Assembly: GCA_039029355.1 (NCBI GenBank)
Contig: JBCCGI010000032.1
Span: forward strand, 20,790 to 84,789
Direction: 5' to 3'
Length of the DNA: 64,000 nt
From: JBCCGI01 sp039029355
GTDB taxonomy: Bacteria; Planctomycetota; UBA1135; GCA-002686595
Below the pieces are notes generated by a model that was not told the origin of the DNA, searched no databases, and worked only from the letters and a program-made list of their open reading frames with translations. The position numbers were made by a program, and so were the translations under genes. This document shows, one piece after another, positions 8,584-17,641 of the stretch (within the stretch, counting starts at the first letter, position 1; each line of letters starts with the position of its first letter).

Positions 8584-8851
8584 GAGTGGGCGGGCCGGAG
8601 CCTCAAGCGGAGCGGGATTGGGGAGCGGCGCGGACCGTCGGCCGGCCGCGGGCGAGGATGCTAGTGCGCCCGAGCCGAGCTGCGCTAGTACCCCGCGGCG
8701 GTATTTCGCCGGCCGCGGCGGGCGGAATGAGAGTTCCTTCCAAGGTCGCAAGCCACGCGCCTTCGCAGACCGTTTCTGGGACCAAAACCGGGCTCCAGCG
8801 CCCCCTGCGGCCGCCCGGAGAGGCCCTGGGGCGCCTCCGGGAGCCCGCGGG

Positions 8852-9682
8852 TCAGCCGTCGCTGCCCCCGTCGCCGGGCCCCTCCGGGCGGTGCCAGGGG
8901 ACCACGATCGGCCGCCCGTCGCCCTCCTCCGCGGCGCCGTACCAAAGGTGCGGCCCGTAGACCGGCTCGAGCACCTCGCGGCGCAGCACCGCGGCGGGCG
9001 CACCCGCGGCGGCGATGCGGCCGGCGACCAGCAGCGCCACGCGCGTGGCGAACTGGCTGGCGAGCGTCAGGTCGTGGGTCGCGACCACGGCCCCGCGGCC
9101 GCGCTCGACGAGGCCCGCGATGCGCGCGAAGGCGCGCACCTGGTGGTCGGGGTCGAGCGACGCCGTGGGCTCGTCGAACAGCAGGAGATCGGCCTCCTGG
9201 GCCAGGGCGCGCGCCAGCAGGACGCGCTGGCGCTGGCCGCCGGAGAGCTCGGCCAGGAGGCGCTCCCCGAGCGTGCCCGCGTCGGCGTCCTGGAGGGCGG
9301 AGCGCACCGCCTCGTGATCGCGTGCGCTGAGGTCGCGCAGGAAGCCGAGGTGGGCGTAGCGCCCGCCCGCGACGAAGGCATCGGCGCGGATCTCGCGGAC
9401 CGGCGGCACGTCCTGCGGCACGACCGCGACGCGCCGCGCGCGCTCGCGCGGCCGGAAGGAGCTCAGCGGACGGCCGTCGAGGCTGACGCCGCCGTGGTCG
9501 GGCGCGAGCAAGCCGCCCAGCAGCTTGAGCAGCGTGCTCTTGCCCGAGCCGTTCGGGCCGAGCAGCACCACCAGCTCGCCCGCGGCCACCCCCAGGTCGA
9601 CGCCGCCCACGGCCGTCGTCCCATCGGGGTACGCGAAGGAGAGCGCGCGCGCCTGGACCAGCCGGTGCTGCGCCTCTACCAC
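8852..9682 (-). CDS. btuD: Cobalamin ABC importer, ATPase subunit
   Basis: ABC ATPase of the FecE/BtuD type, 276 residues: Walker A GPNGSGKST, Q-loop VVPQDVPPV, signature LSGGQRQRV, Walker B LLLFDEPTASLD and H-loop ATHD. The GTG start at 9680-9682 overlaps the permease stop by 7 nt, so it is translated with it. The last gene of the three-gene importer behind the B12 riboswitch; powers passage of the substrate through BtuC. The C-terminal 50 residues (VYGPHLWYGAAEEGDGRPIVVPWHRP) resemble those of other vitamin or haem importers. Confidence 0.9.
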   Translation of the reverse strand: MVEAQHRLVQARALSFAYPDGTTAVGGVDLGVAAGELVVLLGPNGSGKSTLLKLLGGLLAPDHGGVSLDGRPLSSFRPRERARRVAVVPQDVPPVREIRADAFVAGGRYAHLGFLRDLSARDHEAVRSALQDADAGTLGERLLAELSGGQRQRVLLARALAQEADLLLFDEPTASLDPDHQVRAFARIAGLVERGRGAVVATHDLTLASQFATRVALLVAGRIAAAGAPAAVLRREVLEPVYGPHLWYGAAEEGDGRPIVVPWHRPEGPGDGGSDG

Positions 9683-10743
9683 CCGGTCACCGCCCTGCGG
9701 TTGCGCAGGAGGAGCGCCAGGAAGAACGGCCCGCCGACCAGCGACATCAGCACGCCCGGCTGCAGGTTCGTGCCGGCGAAGAGCAGGCCCTGCAGGAGGT
9801 CCGCCGCCATCAGAAAGGCCGCCCCGCCGAGCAGCGAGAGCGGGAGCAGCGCGCGGTGCGCGGGCCCCGCGAGGAGGCGCACCAGGTGCGGCACGATCAG
9901 CCCGACGAAGGCGATCTGCCCCGCCACGGCCACCGCCGAGGCGGCCGCCAGCGACGCGCCGAGCAGCGTCAGGAGCTTCACGCGCCCGACCCGCACGCCG
10001 AGCGCTTCGGCGTCGTGCTCGCCCCCGGCGAAGAGGTCCAGCTCGACCGCCACGAAGGGCAGCATGAGGAAGGCGACCGACACGCCGCTCCAGACGAGGA
10101 GCGCGTGGTACGGCGAGCGGTCGTCGAGCGTCCCGAAGGTCCACGACATGATCGCCCGCACGATGTGGTCATCGCCGAGCGTCAGCGACTGGATCGCCGC
10201 GATCGCGCCCGCGACGCACGTGTTCACGGCGATGCCGACGAGCAGCAGCGTCGGCACGGACACGCGCCCGCCCGACGAGCCCAGCGCGAGCACCAGGAAG
10301 CCGACGCCGAGCGCGCCTCCGAACCCGGCGACGGTCACCACCACCGGCGCGAAGCCCGCTCCTTGCTCGACGAACAGCCCCGGCCCGTAGCCGCCGATCA
10401 GCACGATCGCGACCGCCGCGCCGAGCGCGGCCCCGGCCGTCACGCCGATCATCGAGGGCGAGGCGAGGCCGTTGCGAAAGAGCCCCTGCAGCAGCCCGCC
10501 CGAGAGCGCCAGCGCCGCTCCGACGCCGGCCGCGGTCAACGCGTCGAAGAGCCGCAGCCGCACCGGCCCCTGCAGGCCGGGCTCGAGGGGCTCTCCCAGG
10601 CCCGCCACCGCGAGGACGCCGCGCAGGACGTCCATCGCTCCCAGGGTGCCGAGCGGCCCGCTCCGCAACGACAGGAACAGCAGCACCGCGAGCAGGACCA
10701 GGAGCAGCGCCGCGAGCGGCACCGGCGGCAGGCGGCGACGCAA
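9676..10743 (-). CDS. btuC: Cobalamin ABC importer, FecCD-type permease
   Basis: About 355 residues with roughly ten membrane helices of the FecCD/BtuC family: VRLRLFDALTAAGVGAALALSGGLLQGLFRNGLASPSMIG (the characteristic P-R-...-G-L-xQ-xxx-NPLA-P-x-hhG stretch), SWTFGTLDD in the middle and GQIAFVGLIVPHLVRLLAGPAHR, the coupling region, near the end. The TTG at 10741-10743, 1 nt after the btuF stop, is the best start; upstream sequence in frame is another frame of btuF. Forms the channel through the inner membrane with btuD. Confidence 0.9.
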   Translation of the reverse strand: MRRRLPPVPLAALLLVLLAVLLFLSLRSGPLGTLGAMDVLRGVLAVAGLGEPLEPGLQGPVRLRLFDALTAAGVGAALALSGGLLQGLFRNGLASPSMIGVTAGAALGAAVAIVLIGGYGPGLFVEQGAGFAPVVVTVAGFGGALGVGFLVLALGSSGGRVSVPTLLLVGIAVNTCVAGAIAAIQSLTLGDDHIVRAIMSWTFGTLDDRSPYHALLVWSGVSVAFLMLPFVAVELDLFAGGEHDAEALGVRVGRVKLLTLLGASLAAASAVAVAGQIAFVGLIVPHLVRLLAGPAHRALLPLSLLGGAAFLMAADLLQGLLFAGTNLQPGVLMSLVGGPFFLALLLRNRRAVTGW

Positions 10744-10744
10744 G

Positions 10745-11743
10745 TCAGCTCCCGTCCTCTTCCAGCCAGAGGTCGACCGCCGCCGCCAGCTCTTCGGCGC
10801 CGGCGACGATCTCCTGCGACGAGGCCGAGAACAGCCGCGCCGGCACGGTGAGGATGCGGCCCTCGCGCACCGCGCGCAGCTCGGCCAGCTGCGGCGCCTG
10901 CTGCAGGAAGGACTTGGTCGCACCCTCCTCCATCCCGGAGCGGTAGTCCCCCACCAGCACGAAGTCGGGGTCCAGCGCGTAGAGCTCCTCAAAGCTCGTG
11001 CGCACGTGGTCGACGCGCCCCGCCGCGGCGGCCGCGTTCTCGAGGCCGGCGAGCGTGATCAGCTCGTGGTTGGTCGTGCCCGCGCCGGCGGTCCAGCCGC
11101 CGGCGCCCGAGGTGGTGTACGTGACCGCGCGCAGCCGCCCGCGCGCGGACGCCGAGGCGCGCAGCCGCGCGATGCGGCCGTCGAGGTCGGCGAGCGCGGC
11201 CTCTGCCGCACCGTCCGCGCCCAGCACCAGCCCCAGCACGCGGATGCTCTCCAGCACGTCGGCGAGCGCCACCACCTTCGGCAGCGTCAGCACCGTCACG
11301 TCGAGCTCGCGCAGCCGTGCGACCGTGTCGCTCGCCGCCCAGGGGTCGCAGACGACCAGGTCGGGCGCGAACGACAGGACGGTCTCGGCGTCGAAGCGGT
11401 CGAAGGTCGCGACGCCGCGGAAGCCGTCGGTCCCCGCGGGATCCTCGGCCAGCCGCGAGAACAGAAAGGCCTGCTCGGGGATCGCCGCCACCCGCGCGGG
11501 GGGCAGCAGCAGCGACGCCATGTCGACCGCGCTCGAGTTGGCCAGCACCACGCGTTGGGGCGGCGCCTCGATGCGCAGCGAGCCGCCCTCGGGGAGCTCG
11601 ACCACCCGCGGGAACGCGCCGGACTCGACCGTCGGCAGCAGCGGGCCCGAAGGCGCTTGCGGTCCGCGGGCGAACAGCCAGACCCCTAGCACCACCAAGA
11701 GGAGGGCGGGGAGGGCGAACAGGAAACGAGTGGCGGGATGCAC
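10745..11743 (-). CDS. btuF: Cobalamin-type periplasmic binding protein
   Basis: 332-residue class III substrate-binding protein. A hydrophobic N-terminus (FLFALPALLLVVLGVWLF) is a signal or membrane anchor; then RIEAPPQRVVLANSSAVDMASLL, DRFDAETVLSFAPDLVVCD and LPKVVALADVLESIRVLGLVLG, the usual two-lobe Fe/B12-binding-protein pattern linked by a long helix. ATG at 11741-11743. Specificity for cobalamin rather than siderophore or haem is inferred mainly from the B12 riboswitch in its leader. No TonB receptor gene is nearby. Confidence 0.87.
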   Translation of the reverse strand: MHPATRFLFALPALLLVVLGVWLFARGPQAPSGPLLPTVESGAFPRVVELPEGGSLRIEAPPQRVVLANSSAVDMASLLLPPARVAAIPEQAFLFSRLAEDPAGTDGFRGVATFDRFDAETVLSFAPDLVVCDPWAASDTVARLRELDVTVLTLPKVVALADVLESIRVLGLVLGADGAAEAALADLDGRIARLRASASARGRLRAVTYTTSGAGGWTAGAGTTNHELITLAGLENAAAAAGRVDHVRTSFEELYALDPDFVLVGDYRSGMEEGATKSFLQQAPQLAELRAVREGRILTVPARLFSASSQEIVAGAEELAAAVDLWLEEDGS

Positions 11744-11784
11744 GGGTGGTCCGTCCTTGCAACCGAAGGCGACTCAACCGCGGA

Positions 11785-11945
11785 GGACGAGTATTCCGAC
11801 TCGCGCACGGCCCCCCGCCGCGCCGCTCGGGCGCGCCGCGGGCCCCAGCGCTCACGGCTGCGGGCCAGCCCCGGACTCTCACCGGGTTCCCCCGTCCACG
11901 CCCCCGCCTTGGGGGCGCTCCGCGGATGGGAGAAGCCCCGAGCAT
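11785..11945 (-). promoter_or_regulatory. Cobalamin (B12) riboswitch upstream of btuFCD
   Basis: In the btuF leader, reading the minus strand 5' to 3', the ordered core elements of a cobalamin riboswitch are visible: GGGAACCCGGTGAGAGTCC (11891-11873), GGCTGGCCCGCAGCCGTGA (11870-11852) and a B12-box-like AGTCGGAATACTCGTCC (about 11802-11786). A GCCCCC/GGGGGC hairpin sits 5' of the core. About 40 nt then lead to the btuF ATG, room for an expression platform that could hide the start. Together with the terminator at 12014-12040 this accounts for the 384-bp gap between btuF and the glycosidase gene. Expected role: switch the importer off when cobalamin is plentiful. Confidence 0.85.
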
Positions 11946-12013
11946 CCCCGAGGGCGGGGGTTCGTGTCAACCGCCGGCCCCCGTCCCCGCCCGGAGGGCC
12001 GGCGGCGCCGTCG

Positions 12014-12040
12014 CCGGACGAGGCGGGACTCCTCGTCCGG
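12014..12040 (-). terminator. Terminator hairpin after the GH26-like gene
   Basis: CCGGACGAGG (12014-12023) pairs perfectly with CCTCGTCCGG (12031-12040) across a seven-base loop, about 90 bp past the stop of the minus-strand glycosidase gene. No clear T-run follows. Confidence 0.5.
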
Positions 12041-12127
12041 CTCGGGACCGGGCTCATTCGGGAACCGGCAGTACGGGCTCGCGCGGCGGCGGCGCCGTTT
12101 CCGTCCCCCGATGCGCGGCGCCCGGCG

Positions 12128-13675
12128 TCAGGGCACGACGTCGAGCTGCAGCGCGTGGGTCACCTTCAACGCGCCCGCGCCGTCGATGTAGAGCTGCTGG
12201 TAGTAGTACGTCTCACCCGCCGAGGCGCCGGCGATCGAGACCGTCTCGGTGTGGGTCGGCCCCGTGACCGGGGCGCCGTTGCAGAGCTCCGTCGGACCGT
12301 CGATGAACAGGCTCTGCCCGCTCGGCGGGAAGGGCGCTCCGACGATCTCCACCAGGAAGCACGGGCCGAAGGCGCAGTAGACCAGCGGCCCGGGCTGCAC
12401 CAGCTTGGTGGGCGACAGATGGCAGGACAGCGCCAGCGCTCCGGGGTCCAGGTTGCGCGTGAGCACCTGGACCGACCCCGCCGCCGGAAGCTGCAGGCGC
12501 CCGTTGTCGAAGAACGGGTGGTCCCACAGCGCCGTGGAGCCGCGATGGATGTACCGGTTGGTGTTCGAGAGCTCGGCGATCCAGTTGGCGGTCACCGTGG
12601 CGCTGCACGAGATCTTGGCGTTGCCCCAGCCCGTAAAGCCGTGGGCCTCCCAGTCCCAGTTGATGTAGTTGAACGCCTTGATGCGCGGATTGGCGTTCAG
12701 CATGGCGAGGAATGGCACGAACCAGTCCGCCCAGGCGTCCCCCGGCGAGCAGATGCCGCCGCTCGGCAGGTTGGAGGCGCTCGTCTCGGAGATGAAGACC
12801 GGCTTCTTGCGGAAGTCGGCGAAGATCAAGAGGGCGTTCAACTCGATGTTGCCCGGCAGAAGATCGCTCGGCTTGAGCGGATCGAAGCCCAGCCAGTCGA
12901 CCCACGCATCGCCGGCGTACCAAAGCGGCTCGCCCTGGGGGGTCGCCAGCAGGAGGTCGTCCCCCGAGTTGGGCCCCGCGCACTGGATGAAGGCCGCGTC
13001 CACGCCCTCGTCGCGCAGCGTGTCCACGATGTAGCGATACGAGTCGATGTACGCGGCGCCCTGGGTGTAGCCCTTCTCCGGGGCCTCGAACCCGGGCCGG
13101 ACGAACATCGGCGCGTTGAACGCGGCGAGCGTCTTCGCCAGCTCCGCCAGCTCCATGTCGAGGGCCCCCTGGGGCAGCACCTGATCGGGCACGAGCGTGG
13201 TCCCCTGATACGTGAAGGGGCTGAACGAGATCGAGACCTCGGGCATCGCGCCGGACGCCTTCTGGGCGTTCAGCCAGGTGCGCAGCGGCAGGATCTTGTC
13301 CGTGAGGATCGCCTGGAAGTTCTGGGGCGTGGGGTTGGCCCACCACTCGACCGTCTTGCGCTCGGCGATCGTGTAGTAGTACTTGTTCACGAGCGGCAGG
13401 ATGTTGCTCGTGGGCCCCAGGCTCTGGATGTAGTCGAGGTAGTCCGGGTCGTCGGCGGAGCCGCCGATCGTCTGCCCGCCGCCGTGCAGGATCATCCCGT
13501 CCGGCGGCTCGAACTTCGCGCCGTCGTGCGCGATCGCACTCGTGCCGCAGAGGGCGACGAGGGCCAGCTGGAGGGCGCCTTGCCGGCTCCTCTTCACGAG
13601 GCTGCTCCAGTTCACGAGGCTGCTCCGGGGACGGCGCGGCGTGATCTCGACGGTTTCGGCGTGTCTGTGGGTCAT
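12128..13675 (-). CDS. Secreted GH26-like (clan GH-A) glycoside hydrolase
   Basis: 515 residues. Residues 1-50 hold a basic start and a hydrophobic stretch (ALQLALVALCGTSAIA) ending in an export signal. A TIM-barrel-like body follows: ILHGGGQTIG, then MFVRPGFEAPEKG with a candidate acid/base Glu near 197, WVDWLGFDPLKPSD, and KPVFISETSA with a candidate nucleophile Glu near 297; the RPxxE and ISE placements resemble GH26 mannanases and relatives. From about 390 a cysteine-containing beta-sandwich tail (FGPCFLVEIVGAPFPPSGQS) precedes the end. AAGGAG sits just before the ATG. The substrate is probably a beta-glycan such as mannan, but this is not certain. Located between the B12 operon and the CHAT unit, with its own terminator. 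Confidence 0.65.
   Translation of the reverse strand: MTHRHAETVEITPRRPRSSLVNWSSLVKRSRQGALQLALVALCGTSAIAHDGAKFEPPDGMILHGGGQTIGGSADDPDYLDYIQSLGPTSNILPLVNKYYYTIAERKTVEWWANPTPQNFQAILTDKILPLRTWLNAQKASGAMPEVSISFSPFTYQGTTLVPDQVLPQGALDMELAELAKTLAAFNAPMFVRPGFEAPEKGYTQGAAYIDSYRYIVDTLRDEGVDAAFIQCAGPNSGDDLLLATPQGEPLWYAGDAWVDWLGFDPLKPSDLLPGNIELNALLIFADFRKKPVFISETSASNLPSGGICSPGDAWADWFVPFLAMLNANPRIKAFNYINWDWEAHGFTGWGNAKISCSATVTANWIAELSNTNRYIHRGSTALWDHPFFDNGRLQLPAAGSVQVLTRNLDPGALALSCHLSPTKLVQPGPLVYCAFGPCFLVEIVGAPFPPSGQSLFIDGPTELCNGAPVTGPTHTETVSIAGASAGETYYYQQLYIDGAGALKVTHALQLDVVP
13593..13628 (-). repeat. 18-bp tandem duplication in the GH26-like signal region
   Basis: TTCACGAGGCTGCTCCAG (13593-13610) is followed directly by TTCACGAGGCTGCTCCGG (13611-13628), 17 of 18 bases identical. 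In the protein this gives two copies of SSLV (SSLVNW, SSLVKR) just ahead of the hydrophobic signal core. Confidence 0.85.
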
Positions 13676-13771
13676 GGGCTCCTTCTACCTGCGTGGACAA
13701 ACGGTGAATCGCAACCGGGGCGGGCTTGTCGCCTGCGGGTAGGAATGGCCGCTTCCGTCCGAATGGAGTCC

Positions 13772-13791
13772 AAAAACCGCGCGGAGCGCGG
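13772..13791 (-). terminator. Intrinsic terminator of the sigma-CHAT operon
   Basis: On the minus strand, just past the TPR-CHAT stop, CCGCGC-TCC-GCGCGG is followed at once by TTTTT. Stem plus T-run make this the most classical intrinsic terminator in the window; it separates the CHAT unit from the glycosidase gene. Confidence 0.7.
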
Positions 13792-13797
13792 GGCGAC

Positions 13798-16716
13798 TCA
13801 GGGCGCCGGGCGAGCGTCCCACAGCCGGAAGGCGGCCCAGGAGCTCTCCGGTTGGCTCGCGGCGATCGCCGCGCGCTTGGCCTCGGACAGCGCCCGCACA
13901 CGCGTGGCGCCACCGGCGAGGTGCCCGTAGAACCGGACCATCAGGTCGCGCGAGGCTCCGTCCGCAACCGGCCAGCCGGCGGCGATCACCGCGCCCGCCC
14001 CCGCCATCAGGGCCGCCCGCGACAGCGAGCTCGCGCCCTCCACCGACGAGAGCGCGCCGGCGCCGGTGTCGCACCCCGACAGCACGCAGAGCTCGACCCG
14101 CAGGTCGAGCAGGGCGAGCTCGCGTGCGAACAGGTCGCCGTCTTCCAGCGGGGGCGAGGCGGCCAGCAGCAGGCGCGAGAGCGGCGGCGCCGCGGCGTTG
14201 GCGTCCCCGTGGCAGGCGAGGTGGAGAATCCCCGCCCGCAGACCCGAGCGGGCCTTGAGGTTCGACTCGCTGGCCTGCTCCTGCAGGAGCACCTCGAAGC
14301 GCTCTCCGACGAGCGTCTCGCGCTCCGGGGTCCCGCCGGCGGAGAGGCGCGCGAGCTGGGCGTCGATCTCCGCCCGCTCGGCGTCCACCGCGAAGAGCCG
14401 CGCGACCGTCAGCACCTCCGAGAGGGCGCCGGGGATCGGGGCTTGCTCCGCCGCGACACCGGTCCCGGGGGACACCGCCGGAGAGCGGGCGAAGCCGAGG
14501 AACTCGCACGACGCCGCGCCGGGAGTTCGTTGCCGGCGCCGCATCTCGCGCAGGAGCGTTCCGGAGTGCACGTAGGCGACGTCGTGACTCCGGATGAGAT
14601 AGGGCCAGCGGGCCCGCGGAGCATCGGGGTCGACGTCGCGCGTCAAGAGCGTCTCGAAGGGCAGGTTGGCGAGCTCCCCATGGGCGGCGACCAGCAGCGT
14701 TTCCACGCCCGAAGACGCGCCTTGCCCAAGCACCGGATCCAGCAACCCGGCCCCCAGCTCGCGCAACAGCCGCGCGTCCGGCTCCGCTCCGGCCGAGAGC
14801 AACTCGACCAGCGCTCCGCTGGCGCGCCGGACTGCATCGGCATCGCCGAGGTCGAAGAGCTCGGTCCCGTCGCGGGTCGTCCGCGAGCAGAAGACCGGCT
14901 GCCCGTGCCGGGCGGCGCCCAGCACGAACTCGACCAGCGTGACCCCGGGCGGGATCGCAGCGCGTACCTCGGCGCCGCGGGCGGGCCGCACCGCTCCGCG
15001 GCCCGCGGTGCGCGCGCGCTGCACCAGCGCCGCTTCGCGCTCGCTCGCGATGCGGATGAGGCGTTGGACGTCGCGCCAGGGCTCCCCCCAGACGTCGCCG
15101 TCGGCGGCCAGCGCGGTGCGGCGCTGCGCGAGCTCGTGCTGCTCGCGCTCCAGGGCGCGGAGCTGCGTGGAGATCTCCGGGGAGACCGCGGGGCCCTCGC
15201 GCGCCCCGGCGCGGGCCTCGACCACGTTGAGCCCGTACACCAGCTGGACCGCGCGGTACACGACGTCGCCCAGCGCGTCGAGCTCCTGCCGAGCGACCCC
15301 CTCCGCGCGGCTCAACCGCGCCCAGCTCGCGAAGCACAGGCCGGGCAACTCGTCCAGGCGCGCGCGCACCCCCTCGGAGCTGCTGGGTCCCAGGGCCTGG
15401 GCCTGATCCAGCAGCACCTCCTCCGCCAGGTCGAGGGACTCGGCGAAGCAGTCCAAGGCCTCGCGGTGGCGGCCACGGTCCGCCAGCGCGCGACCCCGCG
15501 TCCGGGCGATGGCGGCGAGAGTCCGCCGGTCGTCGCGCTCCGGCAGACCGGCGGCGGCCCGGTCGAGGCTCGCCAGGGCCTCCTCGGTCTCGCCGAGGGC
15601 CACGAGCGCGTTCGCGCGCTCGAGCTGCGCCTCGGCGAGCTTCCAGCGGTTGCCGGCGTCCGCGAACAGCTCCATCGCTCGCTCGCAGGCGCCTAGGGCC
15701 TCGCGCGGCAGGCCCTGTCGCAGCAGGAGCTGCGCGCGGGTCAGCACGACCCACGCGAGCTGGTCCCCCACGGGTCGCTCCCGCAGGTGCACCTCGGCCA
15801 CGTCCAGCTCGCGCAGGGCGGCGCCGACCTGATCCAGGTTTCGCAGCACCATGGCGCGCTGCATCGACACCCGGCCAAGCCCGAAGCTCGCATCGGTCGC
15901 CTCGAAGAAGGTCTGCGCCTGCTCCAGACAAAGCAGGGCCTCGTCGGAACGGCCCAGCGCCGCGAAGTAGATGCCGCGGTTGATGCGCACGTGTGCGGCC
16001 GACATGCCGTCGCCGAGCTCCTCGAACACCCGCAGCGCCCGGACCGAGGCCTCGAGGGCGTCCGAGTAGCGATGGATCACCTCGTAGGCGCCGGACGCAT
16101 TGGCCGCCGCCCGAGCCGCGCCGGCGCGCTGCCCGAGCTGGTGGTAGAGGGCTTCTGCGAGCTCGAAGTCGTGCGCCGCGCGGGACGGCTGCGACAGGTA
16201 GACCATGCAGGTGCCGCGGACCAGGGCCGCGTCGGCCAGCGGCTGGAGATCGCCCGGGGCCGCCGCCGCGGTCAGGACCAGATCCAGCTCCGCCGCGGCC
16301 GCGTCGTAACGCTGTAGGGACGCAAGCGCTTGGCCGAGATGGCTGGCCACGGTGCTGCGCAGCGCCGTGTCGCCGGCCCGGTCCGCGGCCCGGGCCGCCT
16401 GCTCCAGCACGGCCGCCGCGTCGCCGTAGCGCTCGGCCTCCTCCAGCAGGATGCCCCAGTCGGCGTCGACGCGGGCCCGGAGCGCGTCGTCGTCCAGCTC
16501 ATCCGCGAGGGCGCGGGCCTGTTCGTAGAGGGAGCGGGCGCGCTCCTCTTGACGCGCTTGCCAGGCATCGCGCGCCCGCCTCGACGCTTGCTCGGCGGTC
16601 AAGCCGTCGGGCGCATCGACCTGGGCGCCGGCGGAGAACGCCAGCGACAGGACGGCGAGCAGGAGGAGCGGCAGGGCCTTCCTCCTGCGGGTCGCGGCGG
16701 ACCGTGAGTCAGCCAT
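13798..16716 (-). CDS. Exported TPR-CHAT protein (caspase-like)
   Basis: 972 residues from the ATG at 16714-16716. An N-terminal Arg-rich stretch and hydrophobic core (ALPLLLLAVLSLAFSAGAQ) form a signal peptide, so the protein probably works outside the cytoplasm. Residues ~45-520 are many TPR-like helical pairs; the last ~330 form a CHAT domain (caspase HetF-associated with TPRs) with the expected catalytic pair: His near 836 in HLACHGD and Cys near 882 in LSGCDTGAG. Start overlaps the membrane-protein gene by 8 nt. Known CHAT proteins are proteases of the separase/caspase clan acting on specific partners; the target here is unknown. It ends at a T-run terminator. An alternative start three codons upstream (16725) exists. 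Confidence 0.85.
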   Translation of the reverse strand: MADSRSAATRRRKALPLLLLAVLSLAFSAGAQVDAPDGLTAEQASRRARDAWQARQEERARSLYEQARALADELDDDALRARVDADWGILLEEAERYGDAAAVLEQAARAADRAGDTALRSTVASHLGQALASLQRYDAAAAELDLVLTAAAAPGDLQPLADAALVRGTCMVYLSQPSRAAHDFELAEALYHQLGQRAGAARAAANASGAYEVIHRYSDALEASVRALRVFEELGDGMSAAHVRINRGIYFAALGRSDEALLCLEQAQTFFEATDASFGLGRVSMQRAMVLRNLDQVGAALRELDVAEVHLRERPVGDQLAWVVLTRAQLLLRQGLPREALGACERAMELFADAGNRWKLAEAQLERANALVALGETEEALASLDRAAAGLPERDDRRTLAAIARTRGRALADRGRHREALDCFAESLDLAEEVLLDQAQALGPSSSEGVRARLDELPGLCFASWARLSRAEGVARQELDALGDVVYRAVQLVYGLNVVEARAGAREGPAVSPEISTQLRALEREQHELAQRRTALAADGDVWGEPWRDVQRLIRIASEREAALVQRARTAGRGAVRPARGAEVRAAIPPGVTLVEFVLGAARHGQPVFCSRTTRDGTELFDLGDADAVRRASGALVELLSAGAEPDARLLRELGAGLLDPVLGQGASSGVETLLVAAHGELANLPFETLLTRDVDPDAPRARWPYLIRSHDVAYVHSGTLLREMRRRQRTPGAASCEFLGFARSPAVSPGTGVAAEQAPIPGALSEVLTVARLFAVDAERAEIDAQLARLSAGGTPERETLVGERFEVLLQEQASESNLKARSGLRAGILHLACHGDANAAAPPLSRLLLAASPPLEDGDLFARELALLDLRVELCVLSGCDTGAGALSSVEGASSLSRAALMAGAGAVIAAGWPVADGASRDLMVRFYGHLAGGATRVRALSEAKRAAIAASQPESSWAAFRLWDARPAP

Positions 16717-17641
16717 GGGCTGCACGCAGGGCGAGCCATTCGGAGCGCAGCTCGTCCAGCCGCGCCTCGTCCCTCAGGATGCGAGCCGCGCGCGCGGCGA
16801 TCAGCACGGCGCGCGCGCGGGAGCGCCCGGTCAGCGACGTGGCCTTGGCCAGCTCGCCGAGGGCGGGCGCGGCGAACCCCGCGTCGACGAGCCGCGCGGC
16901 GGCGACCAGGTGATCCAACCGCGCGTCGCCGGTCGGCTCGAGCTCCGCCAGCAAGGCCTCGACGGCCCCCGGCGGGCGAACCTCGAAGCGGACCCGATCG
17001 GACCAATCCACGTCCGCGCCCCGGATCCCCACGCTCGCGATCCACTCGCCGGCGGACAGCTCCTCGACCACGCGCGCGCGGCAGACGACGTCGCAGCCGA
17101 GCACCTCGGCCACCACCTCGCGCCCGGACGTGTCGGTCAGCACCACCGCCAGCGAGCCGACGCCGGCGTCCGGCAGGCCGCCGCGCTCGAAGCGCACCTC
17201 CGGCCGCCGCTCCACGATCGATCCGAGGGGCGCGACGATGCGCGGTCCGCCCGCGGGGGCGGAGCGCAGCGGATCGGGGAGGTCGGAGCCCGGGCCCGCC
17301 GGCCGGGAGGCGCGCTCGAAGTCCAGCGCGAACGGCTCGCGCGGAAAGGACGCCAGCCCGACGCTACGCGCCAGCGTGTCGTGGCGTCCCTGGTCCGCGC
17401 CGTCGGCGCTCCGCAGGAAGACCAGCGTCCCCACGGCCAAGACCGCCGCCGCCGCGGCGATCCAGCCGGCGCGCCTGCGCCGCTCTTCGCGCCGGCCGTC
17501 GCGCCCGAGGGCGGCGAGCGCCGCCCGTCGTTCCCGGGCCTGCTCGGCGGTCTCCGGGGGGCGCAACGCGGCCTGCTGGCGAGCGGCCGCAAGCAGCTCG
17601 GCAACCTCGCGCTCCGCGCCGCGCCGTCGTTCGCGCGTCAC
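16709..17641 (-). CDS. Single-pass membrane protein, anti-sigma-like position
   Basis: 310 residues from GTG at 17639-17641, which overlaps the regulator stop as GTGA. Layout: ~55 cytoplasmic, highly charged residues (REVAELLAAARQQAALRPPE), one membrane helix at about 58-78 (GWIAAAAAVLAVGTLVFL), then ~230 exported residues. The exported part contains an Ig-like beta segment (RIVAPLGSIVERRPEVRFERG ... EWIASVGIRGADVDWSDRVRF) with two cysteines (LGCDVVCRA) and ends in helices resembling TPRs (ARLVDAGFAAPALGELAKAT). No zinc anti-sigma HxxxCxxC motif is seen. By position and topology it could hold the sigma-like regulator at the membrane and link it to the exported CHAT protein; this is inference. 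Confidence 0.7.
   Translation of the reverse strand: MTRERRRGAEREVAELLAAARQQAALRPPETAEQARERRAALAALGRDGRREERRRRAGWIAAAAAVLAVGTLVFLRSADGADQGRHDTLARSVGLASFPREPFALDFERASRPAGPGSDLPDPLRSAPAGGPRIVAPLGSIVERRPEVRFERGGLPDAGVGSLAVVLTDTSGREVVAEVLGCDVVCRARVVEELSAGEWIASVGIRGADVDWSDRVRFEVRPPGAVEALLAELEPTGDARLDHLVAAARLVDAGFAAPALGELAKATSLTGRSRARAVLIAARAARILRDEARLDELRSEWLALRAAHG

Noticed and set aside
11941..11970. TTGACA at 11970-11965 as the btuF promoter
   Set aside because: The -35 is perfect on the minus strand but no acceptable -10 follows at 16-18 bp, so it is not listed.
13798..16716. TPR-CHAT as a type III-E CRISPR effector partner
   Set aside because: No CRISPR repeats or gRAMP-like gene are nearby, and a signal peptide points to export.
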